Below are positions 1 through 7,839 of a stretch of DNA of 64,000 bases, one piece after another. The position numbers were made by a program, and so were the translations under genes. The first letter of the stretch is position 1. The number at the start of each line of letters is the position of its first letter. The notes beneath the pieces are model-generated. The model searched no databases. It was given only the letters and a program-made list of their open reading frames with translations, and was not told the DNA's origin. This DNA comes from CAVQXR01 sp046330455. GTDB lineage: Bacteria > Actinomycetota > Thermoleophilia > Gaiellales > Gaiellaceae. The stretch spans positions 255,519 to 319,518 of the forward strand of contig JAXLSU010000003.1 in the NCBI GenBank assembly GCA_046330455.1, read 5' to 3'.

Positions 1-621
1 CGGCGCGTGCTCGTGCTCGCCCCGCACACCGACGACGGTGAGTTCGGGTGCGGTGCGACGATGGCCCGGCTCGTCGAGGCGGGAGTGGAGGTGCGCTACG
101 TCGCGTTCTCGATCGCGACGAAGTCGCTGCCCGCCGGGTTCCCGCCCGACACCCTCGCGCGCGAGGTGCGCGAGGCGACGGCCGAGCTCGGAATCGCGGA
201 GCCGGGCCTCGCGGTGCACGACTTCGAGGTGCGAACGTTCCCGGAGCATCGCCAGGAGATCCTCGAGCTGCTGATCGAGCTCTGGCAGGACTGGACGCCG
301 GATGCCGTGCTCCAGCCCAGCCTCGGCGACATCCACCAGGACCACCACGTGATCGCCGAGGAGGGGATCCGCGCCTTCAAGCGGACGACCGTGCTCGGCT
401 ACGAGATCCCCTGGAACACCCTGAACTTCAACTTCCAGGCGTACGTCTCCCTCGAGCCTCGCCACGTCGAGCGGAAGGTGGCCGCGCTCGGGCGCTACGC
501 GTCACAGCAGCACCGGAACTACGCGAACGCCGAGTACATCTGGAACCTCGCCCGTACGCGCGGCATCAACGTCGGGCGAGAGCTCGCGGAGGCCTTCGAG
601 GTCTACCGCGTCGTCGAGTAG
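1..621 (+). CDS. PIG-L/LmbE-family N-deacetylase, 5' partial
   Basis: The frame is open from the first base, so the N-terminus is probably cut by the window edge; an in-frame GTG lies at base 7. About 206 residues remain. The family signature appears at the start as APHTDDGEFGCG (usual form PHPDDE), and the second zinc-binding motif HQDHH lies near residue 113. Known family members are zinc-dependent deacetylases of N-acetyl-glucosaminyl compounds such as mycothiol or bacillithiol precursors. Thr replaces the usual Pro of PHPDD but the metal ligands are kept. The neighbours give no hint of substrate, so the substrate is not assigned. Confidence 0.85.
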   Translation, partial: RRVLVLAPHTDDGEFGCGATMARLVEAGVEVRYVAFSIATKSLPAGFPPDTLAREVREATAELGIAEPGLAVHDFEVRTFPEHRQEILELLIELWQDWTPDAVLQPSLGDIHQDHHVIAEEGIRAFKRTTVLGYEIPWNTLNFNFQAYVSLEPRHVERKVAALGRYASQQHRNYANAEYIWNLARTRGINVGRELAEAFEVYRVVE

Positions 622-643
622 CCGCCCGGCGTGCCGGGGCATC

Positions 644-688
644 TATCTTGCACGGCAAGATTCTCCAGGTATCATGCTTTGCATGGTA
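644..688 (+). promoter_or_regulatory. PadR promoter with two operator-like dyads
   Basis: Two inverted repeats share one pattern: TATCTTGC-ACG-GCAAGAT (644-661) and TATCATGC-TTT-GCATGGTA (670-688), roughly TATCwTGC-N3-GCAwGrT. Their centres are 26 bp apart. The first covers a -35-like TTGCAC (648-653) and the second a -10-like TATCAT (670-675), with 16 bp between the hexamers. The -10 ends 7 bases before ATG 683, so the transcript is probably leaderless. Autorepression by the PadR protein encoded immediately downstream is inferred. Confidence 0.6.
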
Positions 689-1045
689 GTAGAGCGCGGG
701 CACTCACAGCGACAGAGCCAGCTGCTGAGAGGGGTGCTCGACCTCTGCCTGCTCGCGGTGATCGCGGACGGTCCCGTCTACGGGTACGAGATGACGACAC
801 GGCTCGCCCAGCGTGGCCTGGGCGCGGTCGCCGACGGGTCGATCTACCCGGTTCTCGGCCGGCTCGAGCGAGAGCGACTCGTGGAGACGTTCCGTAGCGC
901 CGGAAATGGGGGCCCACCCCGGAAGTACTACCGCCTCACCGAGGCCGGTCGCGACGCGCTCGCCCGCTGGAGCGAGGAGTGGCGCGGGACCCGGGCCGGA
1001 GTGGACAGCGTTCTCGACAACGGCGCCACCGGAGGTGACGGATGA
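683..1045 (+). CDS. PadR-family transcriptional regulator
   Basis: A 120-residue winged-helix protein with the PadR N-terminal pattern: LLRGVLDLCLLAVIADGPVYGYEM, then GSIYPVLGRLERERLV and RKYYRLTEAGRDAL, at about residues 15-90. PadR repressors usually answer to small molecules and control an adjacent membrane or efflux gene. I chose ATG 683 because a -10 hexamer ends 7 bases upstream and the other ATG (674) lies inside that hexamer. The stop overlaps the start of the next gene (ATGA at 1042), so the two are translationally coupled. The ligand is unknown. Confidence 0.85.
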   Translation: MVVERGHSQRQSQLLRGVLDLCLLAVIADGPVYGYEMTTRLAQRGLGAVADGSIYPVLGRLERERLVETFRSAGNGGPPRKYYRLTEAGRDALARWSEEWRGTRAGVDSVLDNGATGGDG

Positions 1046-1731
1046 ACGATCCAATCCAAGCGTGCAGGCGCGAATGGCGACGGCTCGGCGTGCCCCGTGA
1101 GACCGCCGATGAGATGGCGGCGGAGCTCGAGGCCGATCTCGGTTCGGCCGCCGCAGCGGGCGACGACGCATCGACGGTGATCGGCCCGGATGCCCGCTCG
1201 TTCGCGGCCGCGTGGGCCGGCGAGCGCGGCGTTGTCCGACCGAGGCTTCGGCTCGGTCTCACCGCTGCCGCCGCTGTCCTGGGCGCCGTCCCGGGGGCAG
1301 GGTTCGCCCTCTTCGTCGCGTACGGGCTGTCGAGCTCCGGCATGACCGAGTTGCTCGGCTCGACCTCCGAGCCCTACACGCCACCGGAGTGGCTTCTGCT
1401 CCCCCTCTACGTTCTCGGAAGCGCGTTCGCCTATGCCGGTGCGGTCGGCGCCGTGGCAATCGCACTCCGGCTGCGAGGCGATCTCGCAGCCGGACTCACG
1501 GTCAGAGCGCTGACCGCGATCCTTCCGGTCGGGACTGCGGCGGCGGTCGGTGCGACGGTGCTCCTCGCGTGGACGAAGGGCTTCACGGTCAGCCTGCCCG
1601 TCGCCATCGCCGAGGCGATGGTTGCGGCCGGAGTCTTTGCCACTGTGGCCGCGGCGATCAGGCTCTGGGCGGTGCAACGCGAGCGCGCAGGGCTCGTCGG
1701 GACGCCGTGTCGGGACATCGTGGGCGCCTGA
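1042..1731 (+). CDS. PadR-associated integral membrane protein
   Basis: A 229-residue protein. The first 65 residues are soluble and helical, resembling the short domain at the head of many PadR-linked membrane proteins (RREWRRLGVPRETADEMAAE). About four hydrophobic segments follow, roughly residues 72-95, 115-145, 150-175 and 185-210. It overlaps the PadR stop by 4 bases, a pairing common in actinobacteria where the regulator controls its membrane partner. No catalytic or transporter motif is visible, so function is not assigned beyond a likely PadR-controlled membrane protein. Confidence 0.7.
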   Translation: MNDPIQACRREWRRLGVPRETADEMAAELEADLGSAAAAGDDASTVIGPDARSFAAAWAGERGVVRPRLRLGLTAAAAVLGAVPGAGFALFVAYGLSSSGMTELLGSTSEPYTPPEWLLLPLYVLGSAFAYAGAVGAVAIALRLRGDLAAGLTVRALTAILPVGTAAAVGATVLLAWTKGFTVSLPVAIAEAMVAAGVFATVAAAIRLWAVQRERAGLVGTPCRDIVGA

Positions 1732-1749
1732 GCCCCGCCGGATGGCCGG

Positions 1750-1761
1750 TATCGTGAGCCC
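1750..1761 (+). promoter_or_regulatory. -10 hexamer of a leaderless zur promoter
   Basis: TATCGT (1750-1755) is followed by six bases and then GTG 1762. This spacing puts the transcription start at or next to the start codon. Confidence 0.5.
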
Positions 1762-2205
1762 GTGACGGTCGTCGCAGAGGAATGGAGCCAGCGGGCACGT
1801 GACGCGGTGCAACGCGCAGGCCACCGTTCGGGCGGAGCGCGCTCCGCGGTCATCGAGCTGCTGGCGCGCCAGGACTGCTGCCTGTCCGCCCAGGAGATCC
1901 ACGACGTCCTGCGTTCGGAAGGCCGCGGGGTCGGGATCGCGAGCGTCTATCGCGCGCTCGACGTCCTCGGCTCGCTCAAGCTCGTGCAGCGAGTGGAGAT
2001 GGGCGAGGGAATCGCGCGTTACGAGCCCGTCCACGCAGGGGGCGAGCACCACCATCACCTCGTCTGCGAGCGATGCGGCCGCGTCCAGGCGTTCGAGGAC
2101 GGCGATCTCGAGTCGGCCCTGGATCGGCTCGCCGACCGCGAGGGGTTCGACGTCTCGGGACACGACGTCGTGCTCCGGGGCACCTGCGCCGACTGTCGAG
2201 GCTGA
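1762..2205 (+). CDS. zur: Fur-family metalloregulator, probably Zur
   Basis: A 147-residue Fur-superfamily repressor. A winged helix spans about residues 15-85 (AQEIHDVLRSEGRGVGIASVYRALDVL). It is followed by the metal-sensing region GGEHHHHLVCERCG with its HHHH run and the first CxxC, and by a C-terminal CADC that completes the structural zinc site. Fur proteins sense Fe, Zn, Mn or peroxide. Zur is preferred because znuABC-type zinc-import genes start 1.8 kb downstream with a Fur-like box in front of them. The GTG start has a -10 hexamer 6 bases upstream, so the message is probably leaderless. Confidence 0.75.
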   Translation: MTVVAEEWSQRARDAVQRAGHRSGGARSAVIELLARQDCCLSAQEIHDVLRSEGRGVGIASVYRALDVLGSLKLVQRVEMGEGIARYEPVHAGGEHHHHLVCERCGRVQAFEDGDLESALDRLADREGFDVSGHDVVLRGTCADCRG

Positions 2206-2235
2206 CGGCCCGGCCCTCCGCGCGGGGCCGCGGAC

Positions 2236-3789
2236 CTACGTGCTCCCGTACTGCTCGTTCCAGCGCTTGAGCGCGCTCTGCCAGGCAAACCAGGGCCAGT
2301 ACCAGGCCGGCAGCGGTCTCGGGGCGCCCACCGGCCGGGGCCCGCGCGAAGCCTTGGCCGTCAGGTGCCAGCGGCGTAGCTCCCACGCCCAGCGGGGGAT
2401 GCGCCGCGGAACTCCGGAAGGCCGCGCCGGTCGCGGCGGCGGCTCCCCGGGCGGCTCGACTCCGTCTCCGAGGGTGAACGAGCCCGTGGCCGGCAGGACG
2501 TCGTCCGTCGAGGCGATCGCGTACCCGTAGGTGCCCGGAGCGATCGACTCGGCCCGCCAGGACCAGTCGATGACGCTGCCGGAGCCGGACCGGTGCGCCA
2601 CCTCCCCGGTTGCGCTCGTCACCGCTATCGACCAGGGAAGCGGCTCGGAGAGCCGCGCCCTGAACCGGACGCCACCCTTCGGGGAGGGCTCCACGGCCGG
2701 CTCGTACAGCTTCGGCCGGCCGAGGAGGGCGGCGTCCGCCGCGATCGCGTCGAGCTCCGGGTAGAGGTTGGCGCCGGGGCAGGCGGTCGAGTTGACGTCC
2801 CGGTGCCCCGAGACGGCCCGAAGGGTCAGCGAGCGCCCCCCGGACGTGTAGCCGACGAGCGAGGACGGATCGACGTGCCCGAGGTCGAGACGCCACGCGA
2901 GCAGGCCGACGAGCGCCGCCCGCGCCTCGGGCGTCAGCAGCTTCGTGTCGAGGTTCCCGAGCACGGCAACCCCTGCCGAGCCCGTGTTGAAGCCGAGCGC
3001 GTGCGCTCCGATCACGTTCCGGTCGATGCCGCCGGCACGACCCTCGAATACCTGGCCGAACGGATCGACGAGGTAGTTGTAGCCGATGTCGTTCCAGTCG
3101 TTGCTCTTCACGTGGTAGGCCTGGATCCCGCGTACGACCGCGGCCGAGCCCTCGGGAGTCTTCGGCGTCGAACCGGCCGTGTGGTGGACGACCGCGAGCG
3201 AGAGGCGGCTCGCGTAGCTCGGCGGGCCCTGGACGATCGACTCGTCGGCGCCCCAGGCGTCGCGCAGGAGGATCGGCGGCTGGAACGCGCGGGCCAGGGT
3301 CCGACCAGGGCGCGGCTCGCTGAGGACGAAGTGAGCCCGCAGGCGCGTGATCCGGCCGGCCGTGCGGTACTCGATCGCATCGGAGAGGTCGGTCCAGATC
3401 GGCGTACCGAGGTGCCAGTCCTGCCCGACGCCCTCGGTTCCCGGGTCGGCGAGCTCGTGGACGACCGCGCGGTACCAGGCGCTCCAGGCACCGCTCACGC
3501 TCCTCGTGCGGAGCCAGACTGTCCCGGAGCCCTGCCAGTGGACGCCGGCGAGCGTGAAGCGCGGCGCGGCGAGTGGTTCTGCGGCACTGAGCGCCGGCCG
3601 GCGTCCCGGAACGGGCTCGTCCCGGCTGACGACGCGCACCGCCGGCGCGGCGGCCGCACGGGCGGAGGCGTCACCGAGCAACGGCCCGACGCCGCCGCGC
3701 AGCGCCGCGATCCCGATCGCCACGCCGGCGGCCCGCCGCAGGAGCTCGGCGCGGGAATGACGCTGCGGGTCGGCGTGGTCGTCCGTCAT
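2236..3789 (-). CDS. Secreted N-acetylmuramoyl-L-alanine amidase (PGRP/Amidase_2 type)
   Basis: A 517-residue exported zinc amidase. The N-terminus has a twin-arginine-like signal (LLRRAAGVAIGIAAL, about residues 17-32). A beta-rich region follows, then a PGRP/Amidase_2 domain at about residues 190-375. Zinc ligands are visible in LAVVHHTAG and in GHRDVNSTACPG, and IGYNYLVDPFGQVFEGRAGG is the family core. The C-terminal 100 residues look like an FlgD-type beta sandwich. It should cleave the MurNAc-L-Ala bond of peptidoglycan. I chose ATG 3789; the frame is open to ATG 3945, inside the znuA promoter region. It sits between zur and znuA, so zinc-responsive control is possible. Confidence 0.85.
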   Translation of the reverse strand: MTDDHADPQRHSRAELLRRAAGVAIGIAALRGGVGPLLGDASARAAAAPAVRVVSRDEPVPGRRPALSAAEPLAAPRFTLAGVHWQGSGTVWLRTRSVSGAWSAWYRAVVHELADPGTEGVGQDWHLGTPIWTDLSDAIEYRTAGRITRLRAHFVLSEPRPGRTLARAFQPPILLRDAWGADESIVQGPPSYASRLSLAVVHHTAGSTPKTPEGSAAVVRGIQAYHVKSNDWNDIGYNYLVDPFGQVFEGRAGGIDRNVIGAHALGFNTGSAGVAVLGNLDTKLLTPEARAALVGLLAWRLDLGHVDPSSLVGYTSGGRSLTLRAVSGHRDVNSTACPGANLYPELDAIAADAALLGRPKLYEPAVEPSPKGGVRFRARLSEPLPWSIAVTSATGEVAHRSGSGSVIDWSWRAESIAPGTYGYAIASTDDVLPATGSFTLGDGVEPPGEPPPRPARPSGVPRRIPRWAWELRRWHLTAKASRGPRPVGAPRPLPAWYWPWFAWQSALKRWNEQYGST

Positions 3790-3948
3790 CGCAGGCGAAC
3801 GCCGGCGGGGCGTCCGTCTTCCGTCGAGTTCGTGTGTCCTGCCGGCAGTCCTGCCTTCATGGTGCCGCGAGCAGCCGGCCCGGTCGAGCCAACGGGCTCT
3901 ACCGGTGAGACGGGCGGCGGCATGCGAACCTTGCGCTCCGGTCATAAA

Positions 3949-3982
3949 TGAATGTGATACTCAATCTTGTTATTGTCGTTCC
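3949..3982 (+). promoter_or_regulatory. Candidate Zur box and znuA promoter
   Basis: This is an AT-rich island in high-GC DNA. TGAATGTGATACTCA (3949-3963) fits the 7-1-7 Fur/Zur dyad TGAnAATnATTnTCA at most fixed positions. TATTGT (3971-3976) is a -10-like hexamer followed by six bases and GTG 3983. A repressor bound at the dyad would sit across the upstream part of the promoter. Confidence 0.55.
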
Positions 3983-4873
3983 GTGCGCTGGAAACGAGAG
4001 CTGGGTCGGCTCGCGCGCGTCGCCCTCGTTGCGGGAGCGATCGTGCTCGGTGTCTCCTGTAGCTCCGCCCGGGAGGGGGCGAGCGGCGCCGCGATGCCCG
4101 CCATCGTCGCGACGACGCCCGTGCTCGGCGCGATCGTCGGCGAGCTCGTCGGAGGCGCGGCGACCGTCGACGTCGTCATGCCGAACGGTGTCGACCCGCA
4201 CGAGTGGCAACCGTCCGCAAGAGACGTGGAGATGCTGAACGCGGCCGACCTGATCGTCACGAACGGCCTCCACCTCGACGAGTCGCTCGACGATGCGCTC
4301 GCCGAGGCGTCCGCAGCGGGCGTGCCCGTGTTCGAGGCCGGCGACCACGTCGCTCACCGGACGGCGGACGACCCGCACTTCTGGCTGGATCCGCTCGCGA
4401 TGCGCGACGTCGTGGCAGCACTCGCCCCGGTGGTCGAGCACGAGCTCCGGCTCGACCTGGGCGGGCGCCCGGCCGAGCTCGAGCAGCGCCTCGAGGACCT
4501 CGACGCCGAGGTTGCACAGACGCTCGGGGTGGTTCCGGCGGGCAGGCGCAAGCTCGTCACCGGACACGAGTCCATGGGGTACTTCGCCGACCGCTACAGC
4601 TTCACGCTCGAGGGCGCCGTCATTCCGGGCCTCTCGTCCCAGGCGCAGCCCTCCGCCGCGGAGCTCGCCGAGCTGAAGCAGCAGATCCAGCATGCGGACA
4701 TCCCCGTCGTGTTCGCCGAGCTCGGCAACCCATCCCAGGTGGCGGAGGCGGTCGCGGCCGAGGCCGGCGCCGCGATCGTCGAGCTGCCGACGCACCGCCT
4801 GCCCGGTGACGGCTCGTACTTCACGTTCATGAGGACGATCGCCGCCACGATCGCCGAGGCGCTGGCTCCGTGA
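3983..4873 (+). CDS. znuA: Zinc ABC transporter substrate-binding lipoprotein
   Basis: A 296-residue cluster A-I solute-binding protein. The signal peptide ends in a lipobox (VLGVSCSS, Cys about residue 26), so it should be membrane-anchored. Metal ligands of the ZnuA/TroA family are present: His in GVDPHEW, His in DDPHFWLDP and His in TGHESMGYFADRY. The usual His-rich zinc loop between the first two is short. Zinc rather than manganese is inferred from the Zur-like gene upstream. The GTG start is supported by a -10 hexamer 6 bases upstream and by a proper signal peptide beginning there. It leads the znuABC operon. Confidence 0.88.
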   Translation: MRWKRELGRLARVALVAGAIVLGVSCSSAREGASGAAMPAIVATTPVLGAIVGELVGGAATVDVVMPNGVDPHEWQPSARDVEMLNAADLIVTNGLHLDESLDDALAEASAAGVPVFEAGDHVAHRTADDPHFWLDPLAMRDVVAALAPVVEHELRLDLGGRPAELEQRLEDLDAEVAQTLGVVPAGRRKLVTGHESMGYFADRYSFTLEGAVIPGLSSQAQPSAAELAELKQQIQHADIPVVFAELGNPSQVAEAVAAEAGAAIVELPTHRLPGDGSYFTFMRTIAATIAEALAP

Positions 4874-4882
4874 GGTCGTGAG

Positions 4883-5722
4883 TTGAGCGCGCTCGTCGAT
4901 CCGTTTCTCGACAACGCCTTCCTCGTCCGGGCGCTAATCGCCGGCGTGCTGGTCGCGGTCGCCTGCGCGATCGTCGGTACGTACGTGATCCTCCGGGGCC
5001 TCGCGTTCGTCGGGGAGGCGCTCGGACACGGCGTGCTGCCGGGCGTCGCGGTCGCGTTCCTCGTCGGTGTCTCCGGGATGCTCGGCGCGGCCGTCGCTGC
5101 CGCGGCGATGATCGTCGGGGTCGGCGTCATCACGAGGCACTCCCGCCTCTCGTCGAACACGGCGGTCGGGCTGCTCTTCGTGGGCATGCTCGCCCTCGGC
5201 GTCGTGATCGTCTCGCGCTCCGAGAGCTTCACCGGCGACCTCACGAGGATCCTGTTCGGAGACATCCTCGGCGTCAGCCGGGAGGACCTCTGGGTGCAGC
5301 TCGGGACGACGGTCGCGGTCGCGATCGCGGCGACGGTCTGCGCCCGGCCGTTCCTCCTGCTGTGCTTCGACGCAGACCAGGCGCGGGTCTCCGGTTTCTC
5401 GCCCCGTCTCTTCGAGGGCGTGATGCTCGCGATGATCGCGGCGACCGTGGTCGTCTCGTTCCAGAGCGTCGGCACGCTGCTCGTGCTCGGGATGCTTCTC
5501 GCCCCCGCGAGCGCGGCGTCGCTGCTCACGACCCGGGTCGCCTCGACGATGACTCTCGCCTCACTGTTCGGGTCGCTCGCGGCTCTCGCGGGCCTGCTGC
5601 TCTCCTACCACGCCGATATCGCCGCCGGAGCGGCGATCGTGCTCGTTGCGGTCGCGCTCTTCTTCGTGGTCTTCGCGATCCGCGGCCTGCACCGTGTCGC
5701 CGCCCCCGGAGCCTCCCGATGA
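4883..5722 (+). CDS. znuB: Zinc ABC transporter permease (ABC-3 family)
   Basis: A 279-residue membrane protein with about eight hydrophobic helices and the ABC-3 pattern LRGLAFVGEALGHGVLPGVA near residues 35-55, where the coupling region lies. The TTG start is chosen because the nearer GTG at 4878 runs straight into a stop. It begins 9 bases after znuA stops, and its own stop overlaps the ATPase start (ATGA at 5719). It should form the membrane channel for the metal delivered by the ZnuA lipoprotein. Confidence 0.87.
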   Translation: MSALVDPFLDNAFLVRALIAGVLVAVACAIVGTYVILRGLAFVGEALGHGVLPGVAVAFLVGVSGMLGAAVAAAAMIVGVGVITRHSRLSSNTAVGLLFVGMLALGVVIVSRSESFTGDLTRILFGDILGVSREDLWVQLGTTVAVAIAATVCARPFLLLCFDADQARVSGFSPRLFEGVMLAMIAATVVVSFQSVGTLLVLGMLLAPASAASLLTTRVASTMTLASLFGSLAALAGLLLSYHADIAAGAAIVLVAVALFFVVFAIRGLHRVAAPGASR

Positions 5723-6525
5723 GCGCTACGCCGGTCGTTCAGGCCCGGGCCGCAGCGGTCGGATACGACGGCGAGCCGGTCGTCGAGGGGGTCGACCTCG
5801 AGCTCCCGCCGGGCACGACGCTGGCGCTCGTCGGGACGAACGGCTCCGGGAAGTCGACGCTCCTGCGCAGCCTCGCCGGCCTCCTCCCGCTCGTCGGCGG
5901 CGAGCTCGCCGTGCTCGGCGGTCGACCCGGCACGAGCCCGGCGGAGGTGGGCTATCTGGGGCAGTTTCGCCCGCACGGCCTCCTGCTCCCGATCAGGAGC
6001 GAGGACGTCGTACGCATGGGGCGGTTTGCCGGCAAGGGCCTGCTCGGGCGGATCGGGCCGGAAGACCACGCAGCGGTCTCGACGGCCCTCGCCCGGATGT
6101 CTGTCTCAGACCTCGCCCACCGGCCGCTTCGAGACCTCTCGGGCGGTCAGCAGCAGCGTGTTGCAATCGCACAGACCCTGGCAAGGCAAGCCCGCCTGCT
6201 CCTGCTCGACGAGCCCGCCGCAGGTCTCGACGCGACCAGCCGTGAGCTGCTGAACGTGGCGATCGCCGAGGAGCGCCGGCGCGGCGCCTCGGTGATCGTG
6301 GCGACCCATGACATCGGCGACGCGATGCGGTGCGACCTCGTGCTGCTGCTCGCTCGCCGCGTGGTCGCGCTCGGCCCCCCGGCCACGGTACTGACCCGTG
6401 CGACGTTGCTCGACACGTTCGGCCTCGCGATCCAGACGCTCGAGGACGGGGTGATGGTGATGGAGACCGCCCACGGGCACGGCGACGCCGATCCCCACGT
6501 CCACGACGCCGGGCCATCCGTGTAG
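5719..6525 (+). CDS. znuC: Zinc ABC transporter ATP-binding protein
   Basis: A 268-residue ABC ATPase with Walker A GTNGSGKST (about residue 37), signature LSGGQQQRV, Walker B LLLLDEPAAGLD and H-loop VIVATHDI. It overlaps the permease gene by 4 bases. The C-terminal tail is histidine and aspartate rich (HGHGDADPHVHDAG), which may bind zinc. It powers uptake with the two upstream products. After it comes a convergent gap with repeats and no coding. Confidence 0.88.
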   Translation: MSATPVVQARAAAVGYDGEPVVEGVDLELPPGTTLALVGTNGSGKSTLLRSLAGLLPLVGGELAVLGGRPGTSPAEVGYLGQFRPHGLLLPIRSEDVVRMGRFAGKGLLGRIGPEDHAAVSTALARMSVSDLAHRPLRDLSGGQQQRVAIAQTLARQARLLLLDEPAAGLDATSRELLNVAIAEERRRGASVIVATHDIGDAMRCDLVLLLARRVVALGPPATVLTRATLLDTFGLAIQTLEDGVMVMETAHGHGDADPHVHDAGPSV

Positions 6526-6748
6526 GGGCCGGATCTCATCCGGCCCTCAACCCGATCTGGCGGCCTGGCGCCTTCGGCGCGCGTCCGCTGCGCGACCGTG
6601 ACCGCCGGGCTCCGCCCGGCTTCTGCGCGGGTCCGGCCCGGCCGAGCCGGGCCGTCAGCCGCGGGGGGCGCCTTGCTCGTATCGAGCCCTGGCGGGCTCG
6701 ATGGCGCTTCGCGTCCTGGCGCCTTCGGCGCGTCCGCTGCGCGGCGCC
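6526..6748. other. Repeat-rich convergent intergenic gap
   Basis: 223 bases between znuC (+) and the ATP-grasp gene (-). I see no gene. The gap holds one copy of a dispersed two-hairpin repeat (6594-6664) and two near copies of CTGGCGCCTTCGGCGCG (about 6565 and 6716). GGCGCCTTGCTCGT also occurs twice, near 6667 and at 6755, the second copy lying in the ATP-grasp gene. This suggests repeated local duplication at a site that ends transcription from both sides. Confidence 0.6.
6594..6664. repeat. Dispersed 70-bp two-hairpin repeat, copy 1
   Basis: It matches the two copies at 36498-36640 at nearly every position. It holds two hairpins: GCCGGGC-TCC-GCCCGGC and CGGCCCGGC-CGA-GCCGGGCCG. All copies lie in gaps between convergent genes, so a REP-like or bidirectional-terminator role is inferred. 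Confidence 0.7.
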
Positions 6749-6760
6749 CTAGCGGGCGCC
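6743..6760 (-). terminator. Hairpin across the stop codon of the ATP-grasp gene
   Basis: GGCGCCC-TAGC-GGGCGCC is a perfect 7-bp stem with a 4-base loop that spans the stop codon (6749-6751). There is no T-tract, so it is only a candidate terminator. Confidence 0.35.
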
Positions 6761-7795
6761 TTGCTCGTCCCACTCGACCTGGTCGAAGAACCGCAGCGCT
6801 CGTCTCGTCGGCCGTACGCGGCGGGCGTAGACGGCCAGCTCGTCGTCGTCGATCTCGCCCAGCGCGCGCTTGACGCCAAGGTAGGGGAGGTTCAGGTCCT
6901 CCTGGTAGACGATCGTCGAGATCCTCGGGTTGACCTCGATCACCGCCTCGCCCTTCAGCTGGATGTTGAAGAAGTGATCGAGCGCGAGGCCGGCGACGAT
7001 CCGGCGGGCGACGTCGAGGAGCGCGGGGTCGTCGAGCGTCCGGAAGAACATCGCGAGCCCCGCACGCATCGCCTCGCGGGTCTTCGGGTGGCCGAGCACG
7101 AGCCTGCCGCCGTGCGCGATCCCGTCGATCGTCCGTTCCTCGCCCTCGACGTACTCCATCACGAGCAGCTCCTCGCCACCGACCTCGGGCAGCAGCTCGA
7201 CCACCTCCTCGAGCGTCATCGCCAGGCTGCCTGGCCGTTCGTGCAGGAGCTGATCGTGCCGGTCGACGGTCGGGTCGAGAACCCGGAACCCGCGTGATCC
7301 GGAGCCGACGACGGGCTTGAAGCAGACGGGCTCGCCCGGATAGCCGAGGGCTGCGGCAGCCCGTGCCAGCTCGCGGCCTCCCTGCACCCGCCGCCAGCGC
7401 GGCACCCGGACGCCGAGCTCGCCGAGCAGCGCGTAGCAGGCGGCCTTGTCGTTCGAGGTCCGGATGGCTTCGGGGCTCGCGACGAGCGCCGTGGCGCCGT
7501 TCGCGGCGAGGTCGGCCCGCGCCACGGCCAGACCCTCCAGGTCATGGGAGGACTGTGGCAGCACGGCGTCGATCCGTGCCCGGCGGCACAGCTCGACGAT
7601 CGCCGGTGGAAACAGCGGGCTCGAGCCCGGGGGCACCTGCTGGAACTCGTCGCAGAGCCGACGCCCGATCGGCTGCTCGCCCATGTCGCACCCGACGAGC
7701 GTCACCTCGCGCTCGCCGTTCGCGCGCAGCGCGCGCAGGAGCGCGGCCGTGCCCGGGGCCCCGCAGGCGGTGACGAGGATACGCAACGGACGCAT
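6749..7795 (-). CDS. ATP-grasp ligase, CarB-like (polysaccharide cluster, first of four)
   Basis: A 348-residue ATP-grasp enzyme. A Rossmann-like preATP domain opens it (RILVTACGAPGTAAL, residues 4-18). The ATP-grasp fold follows: phosphate-binding loop in CFKPVVGSGSRGF (about residue 160), LVMEYVEGEE for adenine contacts, and the metal-binding pair in AVIEVNPRIST (about residue 287). Such proteins activate a carboxylate as acyl phosphate and join it to an amine or thiol. It stands at the edge of the cluster, reading away from the next gene's end, and is followed by another minus-strand gene upstream (a GT4). The substrate cannot be read from sequence; an amide on a sugar or uronic acid is a guess from context. 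Confidence 0.8.
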   Translation of the reverse strand: MRPLRILVTACGAPGTAALLRALRANGEREVTLVGCDMGEQPIGRRLCDEFQQVPPGSSPLFPPAIVELCRRARIDAVLPQSSHDLEGLAVARADLAANGATALVASPEAIRTSNDKAACYALLGELGVRVPRWRRVQGGRELARAAAALGYPGEPVCFKPVVGSGSRGFRVLDPTVDRHDQLLHERPGSLAMTLEEVVELLPEVGGEELLVMEYVEGEERTIDGIAHGGRLVLGHPKTREAMRAGLAMFFRTLDDPALLDVARRIVAGLALDHFFNIQLKGEAVIEVNPRISTIVYQEDLNLPYLGVKRALGEIDDDELAVYARRVRPTRRALRFFDQVEWDEQGAR

Positions 7796-7839
7796 TGGCG
7801 TGGGACGGAGGCTCGTGCCGGCGACGGCCGGGGCCGCGC

